Source of the DNA: Lichenicola cladoniae
GTDB lineage: Bacteria; Pseudomonadota; Alphaproteobacteria; Acetobacterales; Acetobacteraceae
DNA length: 64,000 nt
Assembly: GCF_013201075.1 (NCBI RefSeq)
Contig: NZ_CP053710.1
Coordinates: 248,001 to 312,000 of the forward strand
Reading direction: 5' to 3'
The position numbers were made by a program, and so were the translations under genes. The first letter of the stretch is position 1. Every line of letters starts with the position of its first letter. Under the pieces are notes generated by a model. That model was not told where the DNA came from and searched no databases. It saw only the letters and a list, made by a program, of their open reading frames with translations. Below, one piece after another: positions 1-10,425 of this stretch.

Positions 1-1084
1 TATAGCCGTGGGGGCTACCGCCATAGAGCGTCGCGGGCTCCATGAGCGGCGACAGTGGGAGATCCTCTCTAAGACGCCGGACGAGGTCTGGGTTGGAGAT
101 GAAGGCCCGTCCGAAGGAGACCAGGTCAGCGCGGCCGGACGCGATAGCATCCATCGCCATTGCACGGTCGTAGCCGTTATTCACCATCCAGACTCCATCG
201 AAACGATCCTGAAGGGCTGTGTAATCGAACGGCAGGTTATCCCGCGCGCCGCCTGTGGCTCCCTCCACAATATGCAAGTAGGCAAGGCCGAAGGTGCTCA
301 ACTGCTCGACAACGTAATTGAACAGCATCTGAGGATTGCTGTCCCGCTGATCACCGGCGGGTGAGACCGGAGATAGACGAACGCCCAAACGGTTGGCGCC
401 GATCTGCTCCGCTACAGCTTCCGTCGTCTCCAGGATTAAGCGGGCTCGGCGTTCAACCGAGCCCCCATATAGGTCGGTGCGATGATTGGATCCGTCACGC
501 AGGAACGCGTCTAGAAGATAGCCATGCGCGCCGTGAAGCTCGACACCATCAAAGCCCGCCTCAATCGCACGTGCCGCCGCATAGCGGAAGTCTGCAATGA
601 TGCCGGGGATTTCGGAGAGGTCGAGGGCACGCGGCATGGAGACGTCGATCAGCCCCAGGCTTGCAGCGAAAGTTTTAGCGTTCGCGCGGATTGCAGAAGG
701 TCCAACCGGCGCCGCGCCGTCCTTCTGAAAGATCGTGTGCGACATGCGTCCAGTGTGCCAAAGCTGGATGACGATGGTGCCGCCTCTGGCGTGGACAGCG
801 TCCGTGACCTTCTTCCAGCCGGCGACCTGAGCGTCAGTGTAGCAACCCGGTGTATCCGCATAGCCCTGAGCTTGTGCCGAGATCTGGGTAGCCTCGGCAA
901 TGATCAGGCCAGCAGTGGCGCGTTGCGTATAATATTCTGCCGCGAACGGGCCCGGAACCAGGGCCGGCCCGGCCCGGCTGCGTGTTAGTGGCGCCATCAC
1001 GATCCTGTTCGCGAGCTTCAGGGCACCAGCCGCTGTCGGTTCGAATAACGACCGGGATAAAGGCTCGCGATACAATTTCAGCAC
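1..1084 (-). CDS. Old yellow enzyme family NADH:flavin oxidoreductase (3' end beyond window)
   Basis: FMN-dependent ene-reductase of the OYE/NemA family, which reduces activated C=C bonds or nitro-esters with NAD(P)H. The frame is open from GTG at 1084 to the window edge without a stop, about 361 codons, so only the last few residues are missing. Visible family blocks are NRIVMAPLTRSRA near the N-terminus, EYYTQRATAGLIIAEATQIS, IVIQLWHTGRMSH, the substrate-binding pair in HGAHGYLLDAF (His-x-x-His as in PETN and morphinone reductases), RTDLYGGSVE, and the FMN phosphate region SGRADLVSFGRAFISNPDL. GTG is chosen because AAGGAAA lies about 9 nt upstream and the next residues (LKLYREPLSRSLFEPT) look native. 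No copy of the shared box was seen upstream, so it may lie outside the island regulon. Confidence 0.9.
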   Translation of the reverse strand, partial: MLKLYREPLSRSLFEPTAAGALKLANRIVMAPLTRSRAGPALVPGPFAAEYYTQRATAGLIIAEATQISAQAQGYADTPGCYTDAQVAGWKKVTDAVHARGGTIVIQLWHTGRMSHTIFQKDGAAPVGPSAIRANAKTFAASLGLIDVSMPRALDLSEIPGIIADFRYAAARAIEAGFDGVELHGAHGYLLDAFLRDGSNHRTDLYGGSVERRARLILETTEAVAEQIGANRLGVRLSPVSPAGDQRDSNPQMLFNYVVEQLSTFGLAYLHIVEGATGGARDNLPFDYTALQDRFDGVWMVNNGYDRAMAMDAIASGRADLVSFGRAFISNPDLVRRLREDLPLSPLMEPATLYGGSPHGY

Positions 1085-1198
1085 AAATACGTTTCCTTAG
1101 AAAAGTCTCTGATGCAATCCTTGCTTCACCAGAGGGGAATCTTGATCCACCAGCTTGAATTGTTCAGACCGGATGATGCAATGGCTCCTTTGACCAGT

Positions 1199-1237
1199 GC
1201 CTCCGTGACAGGTGACAGGTGGGGCTGTCACGGAGGC
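1199..1237. terminator. 13-bp perfect inverted repeat between dnaK and the OYE gene
   Basis: GCCTCCGTGACAG at 1199-1211 is exactly complementary to CTGTCACGGAGGC at 1225-1237 with a 13-nt loop. It lies about 80 bp beyond the dnaK stop and 115 bp upstream of the OYE start. There is no T-run on either strand, so it is either a Rho-independent-like stem lacking a U tract or an operator for the OYE gene. The rest of 1085-1319 shows no coding signal. Confidence 0.4.
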
Positions 1238-1319
1238 ATGTCCTATCGATCAGGTCGCCTGCTTGTCCTACCGAGCGTGCTGTGTTGGCATGCTCACTGC
1301 ATCGAGCCTGAGCGCGGTT

Positions 1320-3215
<1,896 letters not shown>

Positions 3216-3338
3216 TGTGGACTCCCTTGAAGAAAACCGCAGCGTCGAGACGTTCCGTCTTCCCGGAGATGTCCGCCGGACGGTGCGTGATCGCCTTGTC
3301 TATCTACTCATACGGCGCGTTCTCCACGGGAGGCAGGA

Positions 3339-3356
3339 TCGGAAACTACTTATCGG
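3339..3356 (-). promoter_or_regulatory. Conserved regulon box upstream of dnaK
   Basis: On the coding strand it reads CCGATAAGTAGTTTCCGA. This is one of about 16 copies of the island box (consensus TRMGTAGTTTCCGA), placed 124 bp upstream of the dnaK ATG. This copy contains TAAGTAG, 7 of 8 positions of the FixJ-type half box GTAMGTAG. Confidence 0.7.
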
Positions 3357-3384
3357 CCGACGCGCCCCGGACCGATGTTGAGCG

Positions 3385-3400
3385 GTGAGTAGATTCCGAC
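3385..3400 (+). promoter_or_regulatory. Conserved regulon box upstream of the first BON gene
   Basis: GTGAGTAGATTCCGAC reads in the direction of the BON gene and lies 69 bp before its ATG. It has one T-to-A change inside GTAGTTTCC. With 3339-3356 it forms a divergent pair in the dnaK/BON intergenic region. Confidence 0.6.
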
Positions 3401-3468
3401 TCTATCAAACGTCTAAGTCTGTATTTCAAATGCAACAGACCAAACTGCGGCATCAACAGGGCATCACC

Positions 3469-4119
3469 ATGACCGAAGACAGCAATCTGCAATATGCGGT
3501 GCTCGCAGAGTTCAACTGGGAACCGAGCGTTGATCCAGCCAATATCGGCGTGACCGCGCGCAATGGCATCGTGACTCTCAGCGGCCACGTCGGGACTTTC
3601 GTCGAAAAATACGCCGCCGAATCGGCCGCCGCCCGCGTTAAGGGCGTGCTAGGCGTGGCCGAGGAGATCGAGGTCCGGCTGCCTTTTGGTATAACCCGCA
3701 CCGATGGTGAGATCGCTGCCGCGGCAGTCGAGCGCATGGCCTGGGACGTCGTCATCCCACGCGACGCCGTCAAGATCAAGGTGGAAGCCGGCTGGGTCAC
3801 TCTCAGTGGCGAAGTGGACGCATATCACCAGAAAAACGCGGCCGAACGTGAGATCCGGTCGCTGATCGGTGTCATCGGGCTATCGAATCAGATCGTCATC
3901 AGGCCTCGCATCGATACGCGAAATCTCAGCGACAACGTGATGCACGCCCTGCACCGGTCTCGGTTCTTCGACGCCAACACCATTACCGTCGAGGCCAATG
4001 GTGGCCATATCCATCTTACCGGCAACGTCCACACCCCACATGAACGCCGCGTGGCGGCAGCGACCGCATGGGCGGCCCCGGGCGCCACTTCGGTTCAGAA
4101 CGACCTGGCGATCCTCTAA
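3469..4119 (+). CDS. Protein with three BON domains
   Basis: 216 residues with three consecutive BON (OsmY/nodulation) repeats, each with the ITV..G.V.L.G.V pattern: roughly residues 19-65 (GIVTLSGHVGTFVEK), 90-145 (GWVTLSGEVDAYHQK) and 160-216 (GHIHLTGNVHTPHER). BON domains are thought to bind phospholipid or envelope surfaces and are often stress-induced. No signal peptide is visible, so location is uncertain. ATG 3469 is preferred over the upstream in-frame start at 3385 because the same N-terminus (M-x-x-D-S-x-L-Q-x-A-V-L-A-E-F) recurs in the truncated paralogue at 49229. Divergent from dnaK. Confidence 0.85.
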   Translation: MTEDSNLQYAVLAEFNWEPSVDPANIGVTARNGIVTLSGHVGTFVEKYAAESAAARVKGVLGVAEEIEVRLPFGITRTDGEIAAAAVERMAWDVVIPRDAVKIKVEAGWVTLSGEVDAYHQKNAAEREIRSLIGVIGLSNQIVIRPRIDTRNLSDNVMHALHRSRFFDANTITVEANGGHIHLTGNVHTPHERRVAAATAWAAPGATSVQNDLAIL

Positions 4120-4401
4120 TTCACTAGAAAAGTTCCGGTCCATGCACGTGATGGTGTTGAGCAGGATCGGGGCACTTTTGGGGCTGGACGGAACTGCTTT
4201 ATCTCGTCCCCCCGGCCCTAGTGCTCGACGCAGTTCGTAAGGGGGTTCGCATGGCCTGCGGCTGTATTCATATGCGCGACATTCCGAGTTGTCGCTACGA
4301 TCGGCTATGTGAGGAAATCTAGCTGGCGTCGGTCGCAAGACTGTAACTGCAGGACGGCCTGGGGCGTAGCTGTGCTCCTGCCGTAGCTTTGGCAAACTGA
4401 T
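4120..4401. other. Non-coding gap between convergent BON and adh genes
   Basis: About 280 bp separates the convergent 3' ends. The long minus-strand frame here continues the adh frame past its TAG, but it runs antisense to the BON gene and resembles nothing I recognise. No hairpin with a T-run was seen. Confidence 0.5.
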
Positions 4402-5436
4402 CTAGGTGTCGCTGAAGTCGATGACGACGCGGGAGGCGACATTCCCGCTTTCAAGTCGATCGAGCACGTCGTTGATCGACGACAGTTTCTGCAGCTCGAT
4501 ATCCGCCTTGACCTTGCCCTCCGCCGCGAAGGCAAGCGCTTCGGCCATGTCCTTGCGGGTTCCGACGAAAGATCCCCGCACCGTAATGCAGTCTGCTACG
4601 ACGTTGAACAGCGGTAAAGGCAGCTCGCCTGACGGGAGCCCCACCAGCACGCATGTTCCGCGCTTGCGCGTCATGCTCAGCCCCTGACAGAACGCCGGCA
4701 ACGATGCGGCGGTGATCAGAACGCCATGCGCGCCGCCATCGGTCGCGCGTCTCACCGCATCACCGACGTCCGGCTGCGAAGCGTTGAATTTCAGTTCCGC
4801 GCCTAGCTGTCGCGCGTGCTCGAGCTTACCGTCGTCAATATCAACCGCACAGACCTTCAGTCCCATAACCCTGGCATACTGGATCGCAAGATGGCCCAGT
4901 CCGCCGGCGCCGGAAATGACGATCCAATCGCCTGGTCGTGCTTCCATCTCCTTGATACCCTTGTAGGTCGTTACGCCGGCACAGATAATTGGAGCGGCCT
5001 CACGTGGGCCGAGTCCCGGCGGAATATGCGCGACATAGTCTGGGTCGGCGATGATGTATTCTGCGAAGCCGCCATTCTTTGTGTAGCCGCCGAATTCCGC
5101 CTTTGCGCAAACAGTCTCCCAGGCGGACAGACAGTATTCGCAGTGCCCGCATGCCGAGTAGAGCCATGGTACGCCCACGCGCTCACCCTCCGTCACGCTC
5201 GTCACACCTGCGCCGAGTGCCACCACGATGCCGATGCCTTCATGTCCTGGAATGAACGGAAGATGCGGCTTGATCGGCCAGTCGCCGCGTGCCGCGTGCA
5301 GATCGGTGTGGCAGACACCGCAGGCCTCGGTCTTCACCAGGATCTGCCCGGGCCCAGGCGTTGGAATGTCCCATTCCTGCAGGACCAGCTTCTTGCCTAG
5401 TCGTTCGACGACGGCCACTTGCATCTTCAATGCCAT
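4402..5436 (-). CDS. adhP: Zinc-dependent alcohol dehydrogenase, AdhP type
   Basis: Medium-chain Zn-dependent NAD(P)-alcohol dehydrogenase, 344 aa, interconverting primary alcohols and aldehydes; in fermentation it would reoxidise NADH. Catalytic-zinc ligands are visible in GVCHTDLH (Cys42) and GHEG (His65/Glu66). The four structural-zinc cysteines are Cys96, 99, 102 and 110 in CGHCEYC...C. The Rossmann motif GAGGLG is at 176-181. It ends at the usual family length with a TAG stop. A regulon box lies 186 bp upstream, its far edge now abutting an inserted IS5 element, which may cut the promoter from sequences further upstream. Confidence 0.95.
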   Translation of the reverse strand: MALKMQVAVVERLGKKLVLQEWDIPTPGPGQILVKTEACGVCHTDLHAARGDWPIKPHLPFIPGHEGIGIVVALGAGVTSVTEGERVGVPWLYSACGHCEYCLSAWETVCAKAEFGGYTKNGGFAEYIIADPDYVAHIPPGLGPREAAPIICAGVTTYKGIKEMEARPGDWIVISGAGGLGHLAIQYARVMGLKVCAVDIDDGKLEHARQLGAELKFNASQPDVGDAVRRATDGGAHGVLITAASLPAFCQGLSMTRKRGTCVLVGLPSGELPLPLFNVVADCITVRGSFVGTRKDMAEALAFAAEGKVKADIELQKLSSINDVLDRLESGNVASRVVIDFSDT

Positions 5437-5621
5437 GATATTCCTGTCAGCTTTGGGACTACGCTACGGCGTCGATAGCGGCGACGCGGACCAGCTTCTT
5501 ATTGATGGAATCCTGACATCTATGCCGAACCGTTTAGGTCGGAGGCTTGGTCGGACGTCTGCATGAAGATCCACAGCGTGTATGATCAGACACTACGCCG
5601 AAGCATCGCGCGAGCGGAGGG

Positions 5622-5636
5622 GCGGAAACTACCTAG
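5622..5636 (-). promoter_or_regulatory. Conserved regulon box upstream of adhP, edge hit by IS insertion
   Basis: Coding-strand reading CTAGGTAGTTTCCGC, 186 bp from the adhP start. The outer CTAG of this box is the insertion point of the IS5-family element at 5636-6484; the uninterrupted site can be reconstructed by joining 5635 to the DNA after 6486. Confidence 0.6.
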
Positions 5637-6484
5637 AGGCTGTTATGAACCTCTGATTTGGGTAGATTTTGTGGGTGATGAAAACCCGCAAAGCGTATCC
5701 GTCTGATGTCCCTGATGATGAGTGGGCGCTTGTAGCCCCTTATCTGGCGCTGCTTCCTGAGGAGGCGGGCCAGCGACGCTACGAGCTGCGCGAGGTCTTC
5801 AACGGCCTGCGGTATGTCGTCAAGACGGGGGCGCCCTGGCGCTGGATGCCGAACGACCTGCCACCTTGGGAGATGGTTTATCAGCAGGCGCAGCGCTGGC
5901 TGACGGCGGGCGTGTTCGAGAACCTGGTGCATGACCTGCGCGTGCTGCTTCGTCTGGAGGCACGGCGAAAAGCGGAGCCCAGCGCTGTGATCATCGACAG
6001 CCGCACACTCCGCTCAACCCCGGAAAGTGGTGCACGTGCTGGCTATGATGGGGCCAAACGGAAGAAGGGCTCCAAGGTACATATCGCCGTCGACACGCTT
6101 GGGCACCTGCTGGCGTTGCACGTGACCCCGGCGACCGATCAGGATCGCGCCGAGGTCACGCACCTGGCCAGCGCGGTGCAGGACATCACCGCCCACTCTG
6201 TCGAGATCGCCTACGTCGACCAGGGATATACCGGTGCAGCCACCGCCGAAGCTGCGGCCGAGCACGGCATCCGTCTGGAAGTGGTCAAGCATCACGAAGC
6301 CAAACGCGGGTTCGTCCTGCTGCCGAGACGATGGGTCGTCGAGCGATCGTTTGCCTGGGCCACGCGCTTCCGACGTCTTGTCAAAGACTATAAACGGCTG
6401 CCGAGACTGTCCGAGGGCTGCATCTCGTGGCCTTCGTTTGCCTCATGCTCAAGCATGCCGCAGCCGCCAGTTCATAACAGCCTC
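5636..6484 (+). mobile_element. IS5-family insertion sequence, copy 1 (about 849 bp)
   Basis: Bounded by perfect 15-bp terminal inverted repeats, GAGGCTGTTATGAAC at 5636-5650 and its complement at 6470-6484, flanked by TA on both sides within CTAG (target duplication TA, or CTAG if one base is assigned differently). A second copy lies at 34624-35474 in the opposite orientation. One DDE transposase gene. Confidence 0.92.
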
Positions 6485-6487
6485 TAG
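5678..6487 (+). pseudogene. IS5-family transposase, frameshifted near its C-terminus
   Basis: DDE transposase matching the copy at 34631-35431 almost throughout (MKTRKAYPSDVPDDEWAL at the start, APWRWMPNDLPPWEMVYQQ, IDSRTLRSTPESGARAGYDG, YVDQGYTG, RRWVVERSFAWATRFRRLVKDY). Relative to the other copy, one base is missing in the codons after KDYKRLP, so the last about 25 residues read out of frame (LSEGCISWPSF...) and run to the IS edge. Expected end is RGLHLVAFVCLMLKHAAA. This copy is probably inactive, although the catalytic Glu is upstream of the shift. Confidence 0.85.
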
Positions 6488-6531
6488 AGCCCCGGCGAGA
6501 CTGGCCGTGCAATGGATTACGCGCGCAGCAC

Positions 6532-7929
6532 TCAATTTCTTCGTATCATTGAGGGGAGCCCGAGCACATCGTTTAGAAGCAGGGAGACCTGCAGACCGAC
6601 CGTCCATGCATGAGTATCTCCAGGATCGGGTCGGGATAAGCCAATCTGGTCAGGATGCATCACCAGCTGACCAAACGGTTTGACAAGGAGCCCTCGCATA
6701 AGCGCGACGCTGTAGTTCAGCTCGAATACAGTCTCGGAGCGCGACAGATCACCTGTGCGCTTCTCGGCTTTGAGCGTGTCCGCATAGGCCTCGAGCACAC
6801 GCTGGTTCAGCAGGGTCGTGTAGGTCATGAACCCGAGCGCATCATCCGGCCGGATCGCCAGTATCCCGCGATCAACCAGTCCCGCCAGGAAATAGCTGTT
6901 GGTCTGGGATGGACCACTTACTCCGAAGAGCGCACCGCCGAAGATCGTCAGTCCGCGTGCCGAAACCCGGTCTGGCCGCCAGACCGTCTGCTGCGCCTGC
7001 ACATAGACAGAGGCACGGTGTTGATTGACCCGGTAGACGCCATGATAAAGCGGATATGGCCGACCGGACTGGTTATAGAGCGCATCGTTAACGCCGGTCG
7101 TGTCGAGGTAACCGCCGACATCTATGCCGTTTGGGAATGGCTTGTCGGCAAGGCTGGTCGCATAGCCGATCTCTGCCGGGATGAACGCACCGCTCGCGGC
7201 GGAGGAACTCCAACCTCCTTTCCACGGCCAGCCCGAATGAGCATAGGCATATGGATCGGCGTTAAAGATACCGGTCTTTATATAAGTCTGCGGCGTAGGC
7301 TTAAGCGTGATTCGGCCGCCCCAGGATGCCAGCGGCCAGTAGCCGATGCTGCTGTTGCGGGGCCATGCATAAGGCGACATGTTGAGGCACACGCCTGACA
7401 CGAACTGGCAGTAGAGGGTTGAGGTGGCAAATTCCTGTCCCACAGGAACACGCCCGAACAGAAGCCTGACACGGTCTCCGAACAGCGACTGGTCGTAGGA
7501 AAACTCTGCCAGCCGCGTTGTGACGATCGGACCTGCATTGGACAAGGTTTCGTAGACGCTGCCAATGTATTTCTTGTTATCGGAGGCGCCAAAGCGGGAG
7601 ACAATCAGCGCGTGGACCTCCCCACCGGCGATGCCGACGATCCTCTGGAGATCGAGATCGACGCCATACGCGACCTGATTGTCGCCGATGGCGCCCGTTT
7701 TCCTGCCACCAGCGGCATAGTCGATGAAATCCCCGGTATAGGCGCTGCGCAGATATACACCGACGTCCCGCAAGCTTTTACCGATAGGCGACACCTCTTG
7801 CGGACGAACCGGGGGTATCCCGCTCAGTGTGGGGTCGGGAACCACCGGTCCGGGAACCGCCGCCCGACCGCTGCATGGTGCTGCCAGAACCGCGGCCAGC
7901 AGCCAGGCCTTGCCATACCGGCATACCAT
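6532..7929 (-). CDS. oprB: Outer-membrane carbohydrate-selective porin (OprB family)
   Basis: 466 residues from ATG 7929, which gives a signal peptide (MVCRYGKAWLLAAVLAAPCSGRA) followed by a beta-rich porin. OprB-like blocks include DLQRIVGIAGGEVHALIVSRFG, the conserved Cys-containing FATSTLYCQFVSGVCLNM, and strands ending each half with aromatic residues; the C-terminal region GDTHAWTVGLQVSLLL is typical. The longer frame to 8115 would overlap mdcH and lacks a signal sequence, so it is not used. The gene starts 14 bp after the mdcH stop and looks like the last gene of the malonate operon, suggesting an uptake pore for the operon substrate; family specificity alone would suggest sugars. Its stop lies just beyond the IS5 right end. 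Confidence 0.85.
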   Translation of the reverse strand: MVCRYGKAWLLAAVLAAPCSGRAAVPGPVVPDPTLSGIPPVRPQEVSPIGKSLRDVGVYLRSAYTGDFIDYAAGGRKTGAIGDNQVAYGVDLDLQRIVGIAGGEVHALIVSRFGASDNKKYIGSVYETLSNAGPIVTTRLAEFSYDQSLFGDRVRLLFGRVPVGQEFATSTLYCQFVSGVCLNMSPYAWPRNSSIGYWPLASWGGRITLKPTPQTYIKTGIFNADPYAYAHSGWPWKGGWSSSAASGAFIPAEIGYATSLADKPFPNGIDVGGYLDTTGVNDALYNQSGRPYPLYHGVYRVNQHRASVYVQAQQTVWRPDRVSARGLTIFGGALFGVSGPSQTNSYFLAGLVDRGILAIRPDDALGFMTYTTLLNQRVLEAYADTLKAEKRTGDLSRSETVFELNYSVALMRGLLVKPFGQLVMHPDQIGLSRPDPGDTHAWTVGLQVSLLLNDVLGLPSMIRRN

Positions 7930-7943
7930 CCGCGTATGCGTGC

Positions 7944-8882
7944 TCAAGATGCTGGCCTTTTTATCCACTGCAGAAAGCCATCGAGTGAATGGAATTCCGA
8001 CAGGCTGTGTGCATCGACGTTTGGGATCGCATTCTGCATCAGGCGAGCGAGTGCATTGCCTGGACCGAGCTCGATGACTTTGGACACGTTCGACTCGCGG
8101 CACGTCGACATGCAAGCGGCCCAGTCGACGGTCTGGCGGATCTGGCGCGCGAGCTTCTCTGCACCCGCCGCAACTGCAAAGACCGGGGCGCCGTCGATCC
8201 CGCTCAGCAACCGCACATTGGCTGGCATCCTCCCTGGTAGATGGGCGTCTGCGAGATCGCGTCCGAACTGGATGCTCGCAGTTTTTAACAGGGGCGTATG
8301 CGATGCCACCTCGACAGCCAGTAGTGTTGCCCTTACGGCCCCGGCCGCCTCGGCGTCGGTGATGACAGCTGCAAGCGCTGTCCTGGTCCCACCGACCAGC
8401 ATCTGATCACTGGCGTTGATGATGGCGATGTAGGCGCCGTGCGCGGTGCAGATCGGATCGAGTGTATCCCGCTTCAGTCCGCGTATGGCCACGAGGCCTG
8501 ACGGTTCGGTCGTGGCGGCATCCATGGCGGCCGCACGTTGGACAGCAAGCCGCAGAACCTCAGCGGCGTCCATGAGGCCGGCCACGCCCCAGGCGCCCAG
8601 CTCTCCGACGCTGTAGCCAGCCATAACCAGAGGCCCGGAGAGCTTCCCGCGGATGACTGCCCATGCGGCCATGGTCTGGGTGCAGCACAGGATCTGCCCG
8701 AGGTGGTTGGTGTGGATATCCTGACTACTCGCCTGCCGCACGAGCTCCCGCGGATCGCGACCGTCCAAGAGTGTCGTCGCTGCCTCGAAAACCGGAGCGG
8801 CCTCAGGGGCATCGGCCAGGAGGTCGAACATGCTGGCACTCTGAGCGCCCTGGCCAGAGCACACGATGGCCGTGCCAGTCAT
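7944..8882 (-). CDS. mdcH: Malonate decarboxylase malonyl-CoA:ACP transacylase, epsilon subunit
   Basis: 312-residue FabD-like acyltransferase that charges the malonate decarboxylase acyl carrier protein to start the cycle. The N-terminal GQGAQ motif, active-site serine 91 in GYSVGELGAWG, histidine in VASHTPLL and late ELGPGNALARLM are as in FabD/MdcH. The start overlaps the mdcB stop by 4 bp (ATGA), indicating translational coupling. Confidence 0.93.
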   Translation of the reverse strand: MTGTAIVCSGQGAQSASMFDLLADAPEAAPVFEAATTLLDGRDPRELVRQASSQDIHTNHLGQILCCTQTMAAWAVIRGKLSGPLVMAGYSVGELGAWGVAGLMDAAEVLRLAVQRAAAMDAATTEPSGLVAIRGLKRDTLDPICTAHGAYIAIINASDQMLVGGTRTALAAVITDAEAAGAVRATLLAVEVASHTPLLKTASIQFGRDLADAHLPGRMPANVRLLSGIDGAPVFAVAAGAEKLARQIRQTVDWAACMSTCRESNVSKVIELGPGNALARLMQNAIPNVDAHSLSEFHSLDGFLQWIKRPAS

Positions 8883-9772
8883 GAACGGCGCTCCAGCGCG
8901 TCGAGAAACAACGTAATCGCGAGAAGGTCGGCGCAGCCCCCGGGGCTGAGGCGCCGCTCAACGAAGGTCCGGTGGATCGTCCCTGCCGCTTGCCGCCAAT
9001 CCGGCTGTGCAACTCCTCCAAATCTCAGGAAGCTGGTTGCTGCTTTCCGGGCGTAGTTCAGGCCTTCAGGACCGCCACGGTGCAGCAGGTTGGTGTCCTC
9101 GGTGCATGCCATGAGGGCAAAGAAAGCTTGCACGCGGGCGGCTTCCGGATCTCCCGGTGCCTGCGCGCGACCGAGCCGCAGTGCCGGCAGCCCGATGCCA
9201 TATGCATCCGGAAATCCGGCGGCCGCCTGCGCTCTGGCTCCACCGGCGCCATATCGGCGCAGCGCGTCGGCGCCGTGGCTCCTCAGCGGGATCGGTCCCC
9301 GCGTGATCGATCTCCCCCACCGCGTACGCACGGTCCTGCACAGCACGTGCGGCGATACGCCGAGCGCGTCGCTGTCAACCTCGCTTTGGGCGGCACCTGC
9401 TGCGGCGCAAAGCAGACCGAGACCGAAGATGGCGCCCCGATGGGTGTTGACGCCGCCAGTTGCAGCCAGCATCGCGCACTCTGCCGCGACGCCGATTGCA
9501 CGTAGCCTATCCATAGGTGCCCCGGCGGCGCCTGCGATGACAAGTTCGGCAAAGAATGGCTCGATCGCCGTCGCACTGGCCCGGAAGGTCGCTTCCGTCA
9601 TGTCGAAATGACTGCCCTGGTCTATGTGGCTCACCAGGCCGGGCTTAGGCCAGGTCTCGAGTTCGGCGATCAGCGCCGCGGTCGCGATCTCGGCCACCCG
9701 AAGAGGGCTTTGGAGGTCGTGCGGATCGGGAAGCGGATCGGCTTCGGGTGCGAGCTGCAGGGCGACGTTCAT
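8879..9772 (-). CDS. mdcB: Triphosphoribosyl-dephospho-CoA synthase
   Basis: 297 residues of the CitG/MdcB family, which makes 2'-(5-triphosphoribosyl)-3-dephospho-CoA from ATP and dephospho-CoA, the precursor of the MdcC prosthetic group. Recognised by ELETWPKPGLVSHIDQGSHFDM near the N-terminus, GVNTHRGAIFGLGLL, and SPGGCADLLAITLFLDAL at the end. Overlaps mdcG and mdcH by 4 bp on each side. Confidence 0.92.
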   Translation of the reverse strand: MNVALQLAPEADPLPDPHDLQSPLRVAEIATAALIAELETWPKPGLVSHIDQGSHFDMTEATFRASATAIEPFFAELVIAGAAGAPMDRLRAIGVAAECAMLAATGGVNTHRGAIFGLGLLCAAAGAAQSEVDSDALGVSPHVLCRTVRTRWGRSITRGPIPLRSHGADALRRYGAGGARAQAAAGFPDAYGIGLPALRLGRAQAPGDPEAARVQAFFALMACTEDTNLLHRGGPEGLNYARKAATSFLRFGGVAQPDWRQAAGTIHRTFVERRLSPGGCADLLAITLFLDALERRS

Positions 9773-10425
9773 GACGAGGCGCAGCCCTGAAACAACCCGG
9801 CAATGGCTCGTGTTTCCACACCATCCATCGTCTTCAGCAGCATGCTGGAACAGTCCCGGCTGTCCGCGAACTCGCGCCAGTTGAACGCAGATCCGTCCGG
9901 CAGCTCCAGTTCGCCATCGATGCGAATTGGACTGTCGCGGTCCAGCCGAAGCAGTCCGGCAACGAGCGTCTCGACGCGGGTCCGGTCAGCGCCTGACCAG
10001 AGTAGATCGAGATCCGACCGCATCGTCAGATACGAGAGGCCCGTCAGGTGCTGCCACAGCAGTGAACCGAAAACGCGCGGCGAGACGCCGACTGTCTCGC
10101 CGAGCTCGACGAGCCCGGCGATCACCGCCTGCCACGCATCGGGTGCAGTAAGGGCCGCATCGCTGACGGAAACGGGCGCCAGGGGCAGCAGGCCGAGCGA
10201 GTCCGGGAAGCTGAAGGCGAGCCGGCGCTTGCCGTGCTCCGGCGGCAACGGCAATGCGGCCGGCACGGAGCCAAGCGCGTCGCCTGCCATGCGTCGCCGC
10301 ACGATCACCGGCCAGCCGTGGCGTGACCAGTCAGCCAGAAGCGGCAGGTCGCGCAACGCCGGATGGCGGCCGAGCATGGCCTCCCAGACAATCGGGTCCA
10401 CTGTCAGCAGGTCATGCCGACGCAT
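9769..10425 (-). CDS. mdcG: Phosphoribosyl-dephospho-CoA transferase (malonate decarboxylase holo-ACP synthase)
   Basis: 218 residues from ATG 10425. MdcG attaches the dephospho-CoA-based cofactor to the ACP subunit. Family features are MRRHDLLTVDP at the start, GWPVIVRRR, GLSYLTMRSDLDLLW (nucleotidyl-transferase-like Asp motif) and PDGSAFNWREFADS. The longer frame to 10524 would extend deep into mdcE; ATG 10425 gives only a 14-bp overlap with the mdcE 3' end and has a GGGCGG-like ribosome site. Confidence 0.9.
   Translation of the reverse strand: MRRHDLLTVDPIVWEAMLGRHPALRDLPLLADWSRHGWPVIVRRRMAGDALGSVPAALPLPPEHGKRRLAFSFPDSLGLLPLAPVSVSDAALTAPDAWQAVIAGLVELGETVGVSPRVFGSLLWQHLTGLSYLTMRSDLDLLWSGADRTRVETLVAGLLRLDRDSPIRIDGELELPDGSAFNWREFADSRDCSSMLLKTMDGVETRAIAGLFQGCASS

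Noticed and set aside
649-900. Minus-strand ORF at 649-900 and plus-strand ORFs at 8-988
   Set aside because: They are out-of-frame shadows of the old yellow enzyme gene, whose own frame is open through the window edge.
3880-4395. Minus-strand frame continuing adhP beyond its TAG for about 170 codons
   Set aside because: It runs antisense to the well-supported BON gene, resembles no dehydrogenase extension, and AdhP already has full family length. It shows that TAG is used as a real stop here.
5633-6487. A composite transposon formed by the two GAGGCTGTT IS5 copies (5.6 and 34.6 kb)
   Set aside because: Each copy has its own TA/CTAG duplication within a host site, so they are independent insertions, and the 28 kb between them is ordinary island DNA.
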